DNA from: Cymbidium sinense
Lineage: Eukaryota; Streptophyta; Magnoliopsida; Asparagales; Orchidaceae
Direction of reading: 5' to 3'
Assembly (NCBI GenBank): GCA_021442155.1
Contig: CM038214.1
Coordinates: 144,370,488 to 144,434,487 of the forward strand
DNA length: 64,000 bases
Below, piece by piece: positions 25,301 through 36,500 of the stretch. The number at the start of each line of letters is the position of its first letter. Within the stretch, counting starts at the first letter, position 1. A model generated the notes under the pieces. The model was not told where the DNA came from. It searched no databases and saw only the letters and a program-made list of their open reading frames with translations. Position numbers and translations under genes: made by a program.

Positions 25301-25381
25301 TATTGGGTTTAGTGCATGGGTATAAAGTTTAGGGTTTTGTTATAAAAAAAATTTAAGTAAACTAGTAGTTTAAGGTTTAAG
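16351..25381 (+). repeat. Large-monomer satellite, ~0.92-kb monomers in a ~2.75-kb trimeric higher-order repeat
   Basis: A junction motif (T-run, TATATAAG or TTAAA, then AACCAAACCAG) recurs with cores near 16794, 17724, 18660, 19556, 20470, 21353, 22297, 23258, 24043, 24455 and 25361. The first eight spacings are 785-961. Type-specific landmarks repeat every third monomer: ATAAATTATTATTTT at 16976, 19757 and 22488; ATATGTATATTTTA-like at 18119, 20849 and 23627; TAATTTACATTTA at 18921 and 21616. Each monomer has a TTTAGGG/CTCAGGG/GTGG-rich block before the motif and a TTTATTTTA block after it. No coding gene is seen; the frame at 21173-21529 is a by-product of T/G-rich DNA. Confidence 0.8.
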
Positions 25382-25852
25382 TTTTTTTTTTTAATAGAAT
25401 AAATTCAATCAATATTTCTCCTTTGAACTCATCAACCAAAGTTGCACCCCAAGTTTTCTATGACACAAGAGATGATATAGATAAAAATGAGTACACATAG
25501 AGAAAATAAAAAACCCTAGATAAGTAGAACTGCCTCTGCTATAAACACACAGTTCCATAAGTAGCAGATCGGATCACCATTCTCGAGCCCCATCAACCAC
25601 TACCTCTCGAGTGATCCACCATCATATTCTCGATCTCTCCCCCCCCCACCACCATAATTGTAACCTCCGTTCCTCCTCAGGCCTCCATAACCACCATGGC
25701 TCCTACCAGCACCTCCATATCTACGAGAACCTCAAGATCCCCCACCACCACTGCGATAACTACCGCCTCCGCCTTTGCCTCCACCGCTAGATCTAGACTG
25801 AGCCTAGTTGATAGTGATATTCCTGCCATCAAGGTTCTGCCCATTCTTATGA
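25382..25852 (-). pseudogene. Glycine-rich RNA-binding protein processed pseudogene (retrocopy 3, longest)
   Basis: Read on the minus strand from about 25850, it encodes the end of an RRM (NGQNLDGRNITIN), then AQSRSSGGG and a glycine/arginine/tyrosine-rich tail with GGYGG and GGYNYGGGGG, ending at a stop near 25602-25600. This is the C-terminal architecture of plant GRP7/GRP8-type RNA-binding proteins, which bind RNA through one RRM. Two in-frame stops interrupt it: one right after ITIN (TAG, 25806-25804) and one in the glycine tail (TGA). A ~200-bp 3' UTR and a poly(A)-like run (T11 at 25382-25392) follow, as expected for an intronless, 5'-truncated, LINE-mobilised retrocopy. Copies 1 and 2 share this 3' UTR. 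Confidence 0.8.
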
Positions 25853-28800
25853 TTTAGATTTAGTTTTAGTTTAATCAGGTTTTAGAGTTTTGTTTATTTT
25901 AAGTTTAGGTTTATGTTTTATTTATTTTAGTTTAGTTTATTTTAGTTTTGGTTTAGGTTTATTTTATTTTATTTATTTTATTTTTATTTTAAGTTTAGGA
26001 CTTATTTTATTTATTTAATTTTTATTTATTTTTAGGTTCATTTTTTAGGTTTAGGTATTTATTTAGTTTTTATTTTATTTTATTTTAGGTTTATTTTATC
26101 TATTTTATGTTTATTTTTTATTTTGTTAAGATTTTTTCTTAGTTTATTTTTTTTTTAGTTTCTTTATTTTATTTATTTTATTTTAGTTTTAGATTTTATT
26201 TTATTATTTATTTAGGTTTTTATTTTATTTTTTTAGGTTTTATTTAGTTTATGTTTAGGTTTAGGGTGGGTTTAGAGTTTATGATTTATATAGATTATTT
26301 GTGATTATCAGTATAGGTTAGGGTCAGGTTTGGGTAGTTTAGGTGGCCCAGGTCAGCTTAGTACCTCAGTATATGGTTGGGGTTTGGGCCTTTAAGCCCA
26401 GGTTAGTTTGGTAGGGCCCATTTAGGTTCTTGGCCCAGTGGTCTGGGCAGGGTTATTTCTGGTCAGGTCAGGGCCTGTGGCTCAGTCAGCATTTGGTGGG
26501 TAGTTAATCTCAGATTTAGTGGTTTTTTTCATTTTTCTGTAGGGTCAAGTCAGAACATATTAGTGTTAGAGTCAAGATAGGGCCTGGTGGTTATTTTAGG
26601 GTCAGGTGGACTCAGTAAGTGCCTGGGGTTCTGGCTCAGAGTTAGGCCTGTCAGGTCATTTCAGGATCAGACTGGGGGTGGCCTTGGCTAGTTTAGAGCC
26701 TGGCCATCAGTTAGTGGTCAGGCCCAGTTTAGATCCAGTGATCAGTTAGTTTTGGGGCTAGTGGTATGTAGGGCCTAAGTTTTAATCATGCAAACCCAAG
26801 ATGAGATTTAGGATTTAAGTTTTATTTAGTTATTACTTTATTTTAGGTTTATTTATTTTTATTTCATGTAGTTTTATCTTTATTTGTAATTTATTCTTAG
26901 AATTTTTATTTTATATTTAAATTTTTATTTTTTTAATTGGTTTTATTTTATAGATTTAGCTTAGGATTTAGGGAGAGTATGGTAGGGTTTAGGCTCAGGT
27001 TTTATGATTTAGGGTTTAAGGTTAGGGTTTAGGTTTATATGGTTTAGTATTTGGCTTTAGGTTTAGGATTTAAGGTTTAGGATTTTTATGATTTAGTTTT
27101 TTTTAGGTTTAGGGTTTATGGTTTAGGGCATCCTTTAGGGTTTATGGTTTAGATTTTATGGGTTTAAGGTTTAGGATATGGGTTTCTTAGAGTTAGTTTG
27201 GGGTTTAAGGTTTTGGGTTTAGGATTTAGTGTTTGTGGATTTAGATTTATGATTTCTTATTTTTAAATTAAGTAAACCGGTAGGTTTAGTTTTATTTAAT
27301 TTATTTAGTTTATTTATTTATTTATTTTAGTTTATATTATTATTTTTATTTTTATTTAGGTTTATTTTTATTTTTATTTTATTTTATTTTATTTATTTTG
27401 TTTTTTGTTTTATTATTTTATATATTCTAGGATTATTTATTTTTTGTTTAGGTTTAGGTTTTAATTGAGTTTTATTTTATTTTATTTTTTTAGGTTTAGG
27501 TTTTACTTTTTTTTAGGATTAAGTTTAGGTTTTTATTTTATTTTTTTAGGTTTAAGTTTAGGTTTTATTTTAATTTTTTTTAGGTTTTCTTTTTTAGTTT
27601 AGGTTTAGGTTTAGGTTTAGTTTATTTTATGTTTAGGTTTATGTATAATTTATTTTATTTTAGTTTATTTTTATGTTTATTTATTTAATTTATTTTATTT
27701 TATTTTATATAGTTTAGGTTTAATTTTTCTTAGTTTAGGGTTTAAGTTTTATTTTTTTATTTATTTTTAGGTTTTAATTTTAGGTTTATATTTCAAATTT
27801 TGGTTTTATTTAATTTTTTTATTATATTTTAGGTTTATTTTAGTTTTATTTATGTTTAGTTTTATTTTATTAAGGTTTTATTCTTAGTTTATTTATTTAT
27901 TTAGTTTAGTTTAGGTTATTCTTTATTTTATTTTAGTTTATTTTTATTTTATTATTTTATTTTATTTTGTTTAGTTTTTTATTTTATTTTATTTATTTAT
28001 TTTATTTAGGTTTAGCCTTTTATTTATTTTACTTTTAGGTTTTATTTAGTTTAAGTTTAGGTTTTAGGTTTTTTGTGGGTTTCAGGGTCTGGGGGCTCAC
28101 AATTTAGGATCTTATGGTAGGATCTGGGATTCTGGCCTGGTGGGTCAGTGATCAGGGTCTGTGGATCAGGCTTGGAGTGGTCTTGGTCAGGTTAGAGTGG
28201 TCACTTATGTTTCAGGCCTGGACCTGCCCATGGTCTTGGGTGGGAGGTTGGGTCAGAGCCCAGGTTTAGGTCAGTTTAGGGGCCTGGCCCATGATCTTAG
28301 GCCCAGTTTTGGCCTAGCCCAGTATCAGGCCTAGGGTCTGGGGTGGAGATGATCAGTGTGGTAGGCCTAGCCTAAGGTTTAGGTAGGGCCCAGGTAGGGC
28401 CTGGGAGTGGAGCCTGCCTCAGTGAGTTTAGGGCCCAGGTTAGGCCTAAGGTTTAGTGGTCTTAGATCACCAGGCTTGGGTGCCTGTGTTTAGTGTCATT
28501 AGGGTCTGGCTCAGTTTAGGTCAGTGTCAAGATCAGGTTTAGTGGCCTAGGGCCAGGGTGCCCAGGATTTATGAGCATCATGGTCTTGGTCAGTGTCATT
28601 AGTGGTGGGTCAAAGTCATGGCCAGTATTCTGGTTGTCTGGGTTTTAGTTTGGCTCAGGGTCATTTGGCCTCTTAGGGTCATTATTTTAGGGTTATGATC
28701 AGATTTGGCCAAGGTTTAGGGTTTAGAGAGGATTTAGGGTCTTTAGGGTAGGGTTTATGATCTTAAAACGTCAACCCAGATTTAGTAGTAATTACTTTAA

Positions 28801-29430
28801 ATTTTATCTGATTTAGGTTTTATATTTATCTTAGTTTAGGTTTTTAGTTTTATTTTATTTAGTTTTATCAGGTTTATTTTATCTTATTTAAGTTTAGGAT
28901 TTATTTTTTATTTTACATCTATTATTTGGCCTAGTTTTCTATTTGGTTTAGGTGGCCCAGGTTTAGGCCTGGCTGGCCCAAGGGTCAGGTCATGGCCTAG
29001 GCTCAGGGTCATACCAGTGGTGAGGTTTTTCAGACAGGGTTTAGGCCCAGTTTAGAGGGGCATGATCAGTTAGGGTTTAGTTTAGGTAGGTGGTCAATAG
29101 GGCCCAAGATTTAGTGAAGGTTTAGTAGTGGTGTATGTCAGTGGAGTATTTAGGGTTTAGTGGTAAGCATCATATTTAGGGAGTGCCTGGTTTGCTTATA
29201 GGCCTGTCAGTAGCCAGTTTGGTTTAGGATTTAGGTTTTAAAAAAAATAAGGCACTTTTATGCCTAGGGTTTAGGTTTTATTTAGTTTTATTTTAATTTA
29301 TTTTAGCATCATTTCATCATTTATTTTATTTTACATTTAGTTTTATTTTATTTATGTTTTACTATGTTTATTTTATCCATTTTATGTGTTTTGTTTATTT
29401 TACTTTTAGGTTTCATTTTATTTAGGTTTG
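25853..29430 (+). repeat. Large-monomer satellite, mixed AT-rich and CAGTGG/GGCC-rich blocks
   Basis: The same satellite continues. Junction motifs lie at about 26781-26800 (CATGCAAACCCAAG), 27261-27290 (TTTTAAATTAAGTAAACC), 28761-28780 and 29236-29255. GC-richer blocks made of CAGTGG, GGCCCAGG and CTCAGG words occur at 26320-26780, 28070-28760 and 28920-29230, each placed just before a junction motif. T-rich blocks follow each motif. No gene is seen. Confidence 0.65.
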
Positions 29431-29728
29431 GCTTTTAGGTTTTAGGGTTTAGTGTTTAGAGTTTAGGGTTTAGGTTTAGAGTTTTAGGGTTTAGGGTTTA
29501 GGGTGAGTGTTTACGGTTTAGGGTTTAGGATTTAGGGTTTTGTGTTTAGGCTTTAGGGTTTAGGGTTTTTAGGCATTAGGGTTTAGGGTTACATTAGGGT
29601 TTAAGGTTTTTTAGGGTTTAGTGTTTAAGATTTACGATTTAGGGTTGTAGGTTTGCGGTTTAAGGTTTAGGGTTTAGGGTTTAGGGTTTATGGTTTAGGG
29701 TATACGGTTTATGGTTTAGGGTTTAGGG
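29431..29728 (+). repeat. Best-preserved TTTAGGG cluster (interstitial telomere-like)
   Basis: About 300 bp is dominated by GTTTAGGGTTTAGGG with point variants (TTTAGAG, TTTACGG, TTTAGTG). It is the densest G-strand telomere-type stretch in the window and directly abuts the 3' tail of LINE copy C. Confidence 0.8.
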
Positions 29729-30570
29729 TTTTTTGCTTTTTGTTTTTGGAAAACCCCATTTTGGGGAATTTATTTAAAAGAGGGTTACAAGATCCTTAAT
29801 CGATAAACTCCATAACTACTACTCAAAGAGCTACATCTAGAGAGTAAATCCCCTATCTAAGTACAACCAAAAGAAAAATAAATAGTAAAGGAAAGAAAAA
29901 GATACAAATTGATTAACATAGATAAGCCAATGGATAGATTAGTGCTAAAGCTCTTCAGGATGAGAGAGTGCATGACACTAGGGAGCAAACCTGCAAGAGA
30001 ACAAGAGAAGTGCACCTGCAAAATTGTAGAAAGATAGAAATTAGAGCAGTTAAAGTAATACAGACAAAATGAAAATTGAAAGCAGCATAAACTGAGAAAG
30101 ATTATAAAGTAGTGTGATAGAGAAGGCTCAAGCTCAGTCACATCAAATTGGGGCAGATGCAAATATGAGCATCCAAACTTCAGCGAAAGGGTTACAACAC
30201 AAGAGCTACTACCAAACCAAAAAGGAGTGAAATCATCACAACCATCATAGCCAACAAACATGTGGGAAGATAACAACCATTTGTTGAAAGTCTTTTGAGC
30301 CTTAGTACCTGCAAACCTAAGCAAAGCCATATACATGATAGAAAAGGATACAACAAAGAACAAATGGGTAAGGGATCCCATGCAATAAATATCATCAATA
30401 TAGTCACCATGGCATGAGAAACCCTACACATATGAAAATGAACTTCCAGATCCACCTTATTTTTGACCAAAGGCAAGGGTTTAATTAGACCAACATGAAA
30501 ACCCACCACAGGAAAACAATAAAAATGGTCAGGCAGAGGAAAGAAGCAATACACAACTAGTTGAAAAATA
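29729..30570 (-). mobile_element. LINE copy C, 5'-truncated 3'-UTR fragment
   Basis: The minus-strand 3' end is marked by a T-rich run at 29729-29748 followed by GGAAAACCCCATT and AGAGGGTTACAAG, as in copy D. Similarity to copy D is high until about 30569, where C stops abruptly and TTTAGGG sequence resumes. No ORF2 sequence is included. The hydrophobic frames at 29857-30381 and 30192-30554 are not conserved proteins. TTTAGGG words flank both ends. Confidence 0.8.
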
Positions 30571-33500
30571 AGGGTTTAGGGTTGTAGGTTTAGCTTTTAA
30601 GGTTTAGGGTTAGTTATAGGGTTTAAGGTTCAAAGATTAGATTTAGGGTTTAGATTTAGGTTTAGGGTTTTATTTATAAATTAACTAAACCAGATTTTAA
30701 GTTTATTTAGTTTAATTTTATTTATTTTAGTTCATTTATTTTAATTTTATTTAGGTTATTTTATTTTAGTTTAGGTTTTTTATTATAATTATGTTTAGGT
30801 TTAGATTTAGTTTAGTTTATCTTTTAGTTGAGTTTTATTTTATTTTATTATTAGGTTTAAGTTTTATTTTATTTTTTAGGTTTAGGTTTAGGTTTTAATT
30901 TTATTTTGTAACGCTTAGGTTTTAGGTTTTATTTTAGGTTTTTAGGTTTTATTTTTTAGTTTAGTAGGTTTATTTTTTAGTTTATTTTATTTTATTTATT
31001 TGGGTTTAGTAGGTTTTTTTTAGTTTACTTTAGGTTTTATTTATTATTTATTTTATTTAGTTTATTTATTTAGTTTATTTTATTTCATTTAGTTTAGTTT
31101 AGTCTTTTAGTTTAGTTTTAAGTTTTATTTTTATTTATTTTAGGTTTATATTTTAGGTTTAGCTTTTTATTTAGTTTTATTTTTTTATTTTAGGTTTATT
31201 TTCATCTCTCTTTATGATTTTTTTTATCTATTTTATCTAGTTTAGCCTAGGTTTTTTTATCTTATTATAATTTATTTTTATATCTTTATCTTTTGTGTTT
31301 ATATTTAGTCTTAGCCTGGCCTTTATCTTTATTTTATTTTATTATTATCTAGGCTCAGGTTTTATTTATTTATTTATCTTTGGTCTTATTTAGCTCAGCC
31401 CAGGTCTTTAGGCCTCAGTCAGGGTCCCGCCAGGCCTATGATCAGCATGCAAACCACTGGAGGATCTCCAGTGGCTCAGCTGCCCAGGTTTTATGGCTCT
31501 TATGGCTCAGGTGGCCCAGGCCTGCCCAGCCAGGATCATGGCCTGGGCCCAGGGCTCAGAGCCCAGACTAGCTCAGGGCCAGGGTGTGGCCCAGTGAGCC
31601 CAGCCCAGGTCAAGGCCAGATCAGTGGGCCTGGCCGCCCAGGGCCTGGCCTGGGCCTGTGGCCAGGGCCCAGCAGGCCCAGTGGGGCCCAGCCCAGTGGC
31701 TCAGGTCACTATGGCGCAGGGCCTAGTGGCCCAGGCCTGTGAGCCATCAGGATCTCCAGTGGCTCAGGCTCAGTTCACAACCCAGCCCATAGCCCACATC
31801 TTGTGATCTCAGGGCTCAGTCCTCCCCATCAGCGATCAGAGCCAGTCTAGGCCCAGGGCCCAGTGCCCACTGGACGCAGTCCAGTGGCCCAGCCCAGGGC
31901 CTGTGGCCTGGTCCCAGTCCCAGGTCAGGTCGGGGCTCAGGCCCTCAGTGGATCAAGGCCTAGGCCCATGCCTTGGGGGCAAGAGGCCCAGTGGCCCAGG
32001 TCTGTCAGGGCCTGGGTGGCTCAGTGGCTCAGCTCAGGATCCACCCACTCCAGTACCAGGCTCAGTGGCCCAGGGTCGTGAGCTGATCAGGGCCTGAGCC
32101 AGTGGCCTAAGCCTTATGGCCTAGCCCAGTGCTCAGTGGCCTGCAAGCCCAGGATCCATGGTCACTTAAGCCTAGGGTCTCTCCATTTTACATGGTGATT
32201 CCAAGATTTGTGGCTCAGTGGATCAGCCTTGCAGCCCAGTGTCAAGCCAGGACTATGGCTCATGGATCAGGCCCATGACTACACTCCGATTCCAGCTAGT
32301 GGCCTTAAGCCTGGGCCATCAGTGCTCAGGGTCAGCCAGTGATCAGGGCTCAGGGCCCACCATCTGTCAGTCAGTGGCCTGTGTACCTGGGCCAGCTCAG
32401 GTCAGGTCTGGCCTGGACTCCAGGGCTCAGCTCAGTGGCCCAGGCTCAGGGCCTAGCATCTTTCTAAATCAAGCAAACCCAAGCCATTGCCTAGATTTAT
32501 CATCTTATCTTTAAGTCATTTTTTTTTAGCGTCATAGGCTTATCCATCTCCAGCTCCCTTATTAGCTCACATTATCTTATCTCTTACCATAGCCCAGGTC
32601 TTAGCCCAGGGTCCAGCCCATCTGCCAGATCTTATTTATCTTATCTAGGTCTTATAGCCTCCAGCCCAGGATCTCAGGTCAGCCCAGCATCGAGCCCACC
32701 AGGCCTTGGCCCAGCTCAGCCCAGATCTGTGGCCTAGGCTCAGTGGCCCAGGCATCTGGCCCAGGGCTTGTACCCAGGGTCAATCTAGGTAGATTGCCTA
32801 TGGCCTGCTCAGCTCAGTGGCCCAGGGCCTGTAGAGCTCCTCAGTGGCCTGGGGTCAGCTCCAGGGCTCAGTGGCCCAGAGCCTTCTTGTGGCTCAGGTC
32901 AGTTATGGCCCAGGATTTAGTGGCCTTTTTTTTTAAATGCAAACCAGAGAGTTTAGCATTTATTTATTTATCTTTATTTTAGTTTATCTGTTTAGGTTTA
33001 TTATTTATTTAGTTTAATCTTTATCATTACTTAGGTTTTATCTTAATTTTTTTAGGTTTATTTTTTTGTTGAGTTTACTTTATTATATTTTTTTAAGTTT
33101 AGCCAGTTTTATTTCATTTTGTTTAGGTTTATTTTATTTATTTTAGGTTTTATTTTTAGTTTAGGTTTAGGTTTATTTTTAATATTTTATTTTATTTTTT
33201 AGGTTTAGGTAAGTCATTTTTAATTAAGGTTTAGGTTAGTTAGTTAATTAGTTTATCTTTTTATTTTATTTAGTTTAGGTTTAGTTTCCTTTTAGTGGGT
33301 TTAGGTGTTATTTTTATTTATTTTGGCTTTCTTTTAGGTTTATATGTTAGGTTTAGGTTTTATTCGTTTATTTTATTTTATTTTAAGTTTATTTTATTTT
33401 ATTTTACATTTTATCATTAATGATTTTATCCAAGTTTTATTATATTTATAGTTTTAATTTTATTTTATATTTAATCTTAGTTTATTATCTTTATTTAATT

Positions 33501-36500
33501 TAGTTTTAGCTTCAGTTTATTATAATATATTTTTCTTTTTTTATTTCAGGTTTTATTTATCCATTATTTATAGTCTGGCCTAGCCTCAGTCTAGGCCAGT
33601 GGTCCGTGGGTCACACTTGTGTGGCCCAGTGTCAGGCCCAGGATCCAGGACTCCAGTGGCTCAGGGCCCAGCCCAGGCTGCCTCATGGCTCAGTGGCTGT
33701 GTCCCAGGTCAACTCACCCATCCAGTGGCCAGGATTCAGTGGGCCTGGCCCAGATCAGTGGCCCAGGGCCCAGGGCCTCTGGCCTAGGGCTGGCCTGGCC
33801 TATGGCCTGGCCTGTGCTCCAGATCTCACTCCAGGCCTGCAGGTCAAGATCAGGCCTAGTGGCCTGGCCCATGGCCCGGCTCAGTATTCAGCCTACCCAC
33901 CAGTCATGTAAGTGTCCAAGGCCATTTTATTCAAGATCTAGAGCTCAGGCCCAGTGGCTCAGTGGCTCATGAACTGGCCCATGCAGAGTGGCTCAGGGCT
34001 GGGGCCCACTGGGACTAGACCCAGCCTCAGGCTCCACCTGGTGGCTCAGGTCCCAGGTCAGCTCAGTGGCCAGTGGCCTAGTGTCTTTAGGTAAGATCAG
34101 GGCTCTTGGCACAGTGGTCTTAGCAGTATCTTGTGGCCTGTATCAGAGCTCAGTGTGGCCTAGATCTTTTATTAAACCATGCAAACCCAGCTCAGGATCA
34201 GTGTTTGTTTTATTTAATCTTTATTTATTATCTTTAGGTTATCTATCATTATTTCTTTATTATGCCTAGTTTTAAATTTAAGTTATTCTTTATTATCTTT
34301 AATCTAGTAAAGCCATGATATTACCCATTTCATAGCTACTATTTATTTAATGCCCAGCCTTTAGCTCATGTCTTTTAGTATTGAAATTTATATCTTTGTA
34401 TCATTTAACCTAGCTCAGGATCTTAGGGCCTTGTGGCCCAGTGGCCTGGGCGCCCAGGCAGCCTGCCTTAGGCCTGCCCAGTGCTCAGGATCCAGGGCCC
34501 ATGACTAGAACCTGGCCCAGGCCTGTCAGTCAGGCTCAGGCCTGGATCCAGGTGCAGCCTTGGGCTGGCCTGCCTGTGCCCAGTGGCCCAGTGGCTCTGT
34601 GGCCCAGGCCTGGGGTCTGATCTAGAGCTCCAGGGCCTCAGCCAGGGCCCAGGATCTTGGCCTAGGGCCTGGGCCTAGAGTCCATGATCTGGGATCTATG
34701 GCCTCCAGTGGCCTATGCCTCTTTGGCCTTGGGCCTCAGAGATCTGTGCAGCTCAGTGGCCTAGGCTCAGAGAGCCTTAGTGTTAAGGGCCTCATGGCCT
34801 AAGATGGCTCAGGGTTTTTTAAAAAATTAAGCAAACCAGTGGTTTTAGTTTACTAATCTTTTATCTTATCTCTTTATCTCTTTATTTAGGTTTATTTTTT
34901 TATTTTTTAGTTTATTTTATTTTTAGAATATTTATATTAGTTTAGTTTTATTTTAGTTAGTTTTTAGGTAGTTTAGTTTTTTTAGTTGAGTTTTATTTTA
35001 TTTTGCTTTTAGTAGTTTATTATTTATTTGTGTAGCAGTTTCATTTCATTTTGGTAGGTTTTGTGATTTTATTTGTGCTTATTTTTAGGTTTTATTTCTA
35101 GTTTAGTTTAGTTTATTTTAAGTTTATTTTATCTTATTTGTAGAGCTGAGGTTTTAGCTAATTAAGCTTTAGGTCTTTTATTATTTTACTTTTATTTTTT
35201 TTTAGTTTTATTTAATTTAATTTAATCTATTTTATTTATTTTTAGTTTAGTTTTTTTTAGTTTTTATTTTATTTATTTTTTTAGGTTTTCTTTTTAGGTT
35301 TTATCTTATTTTATTTTTATTTTTTTACTTATATTTATATTTTTTATTGTTTTATTTTAATTTTTTTAGTTTAGTTTAGTGTTTCTTTATCTTATCTATT
35401 ATATTTTTCTTTATCTTATCTTTAGTCTTTAGCTCAGCCTAAGTTAGCCTGTTTATCTTTATCTTTATCATCTTATTTAAGCCCAGATCTTATTTATCTT
35501 TTATTAGTATCTAGCCTCAGGTCTGGCCTGGGCCCAGAGCCCAGGGCCCAGGTCTTGGGATCCAGGGCCTGTGGCTCAGTGGCCCAGGCTAGCTCAGTGG
35601 CCCAAGATCTTGTGGCCCAGGGCCCAGGGCCTAGGGCCCAGTGTCACCAGGGTCACTGGGCCAGCTTTTGGCCTATTTAGTGGCTCCAAGACTCCAGCCA
35701 TGGGCTCTTATTCTATTGGGTCACCCATCTGTACTCCAGTCATCTCATTAGTGCCTGGCTGGTCTGGCTCAGGGCAGAGTTTCAGTGTCAGAGCTCAGGG
35801 CTCATCAGGCCTGTCAGGTCAGGTCTTTGTGGCTCACTCAGGGCTAGTGTCGAGTGCCTGGCTCTTTTCTTTCAGTGGCCTTTGGCTCCTGGCTGTCAGA
35901 GGCCTATGGCTCACTATTAGCTTTGGCCTATGTGGCTCAGATCTTTAAAAAAAACCAAGCAAACCCACTTTGGTCAGGGCCTAAGCTCTTTATTTAGTCT
36001 TTATCTTATCTTTATCAGAACCATCTAAGTTTTATCTTTATCTTTATCTTACATCTAGCTCTTATCTTAGCCAGGCCTTTTATCCAGTTCATCTTATCCA
36101 TTTAGGCCTCACTCCATCTTTACCTTTGTCTTATCTTTGTTTATGCTCTAGCCTTGTGCCTCAGTGGCCTGGCTCAGAGCATGCTGCCTTGTGGCCCCAG
36201 TCTGCGGGCTCAGTGGCCGCCTAGCTCAGGATCTAGGGCCCAGGGCCTGTGATCTAGCCTCTGTCCCCAGGGCCCAGGTCTTCAGCCTAGGCTCAGGGTC
36301 AGATCAGGTCAGGGCCTCTGTATGCAAGATCCAGGCCCACCCAGCCTTTAGCCAAGGCCTGGTCAGGGCCCATGGCCCACTGCATACCAGTGGCTCAGTG
36401 GCCCAGGGCCTCTAGTGGCCCAGGGCCTGGCCCAGGATCAGGGCCCAGCAGGTCAGGTGGCCCATGGCCCAGCCCAGTGGCCTGGGCCTGTGGCCTCCAA

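Noticed and set aside
29857..30554. Two minus-strand frames of 174 and 120 codons with several apparent membrane segments
   Set aside because: They lie wholly within the LINE copy C 3' UTR. The homologous part of copy D breaks the frames at different places, so there is no coding conservation.
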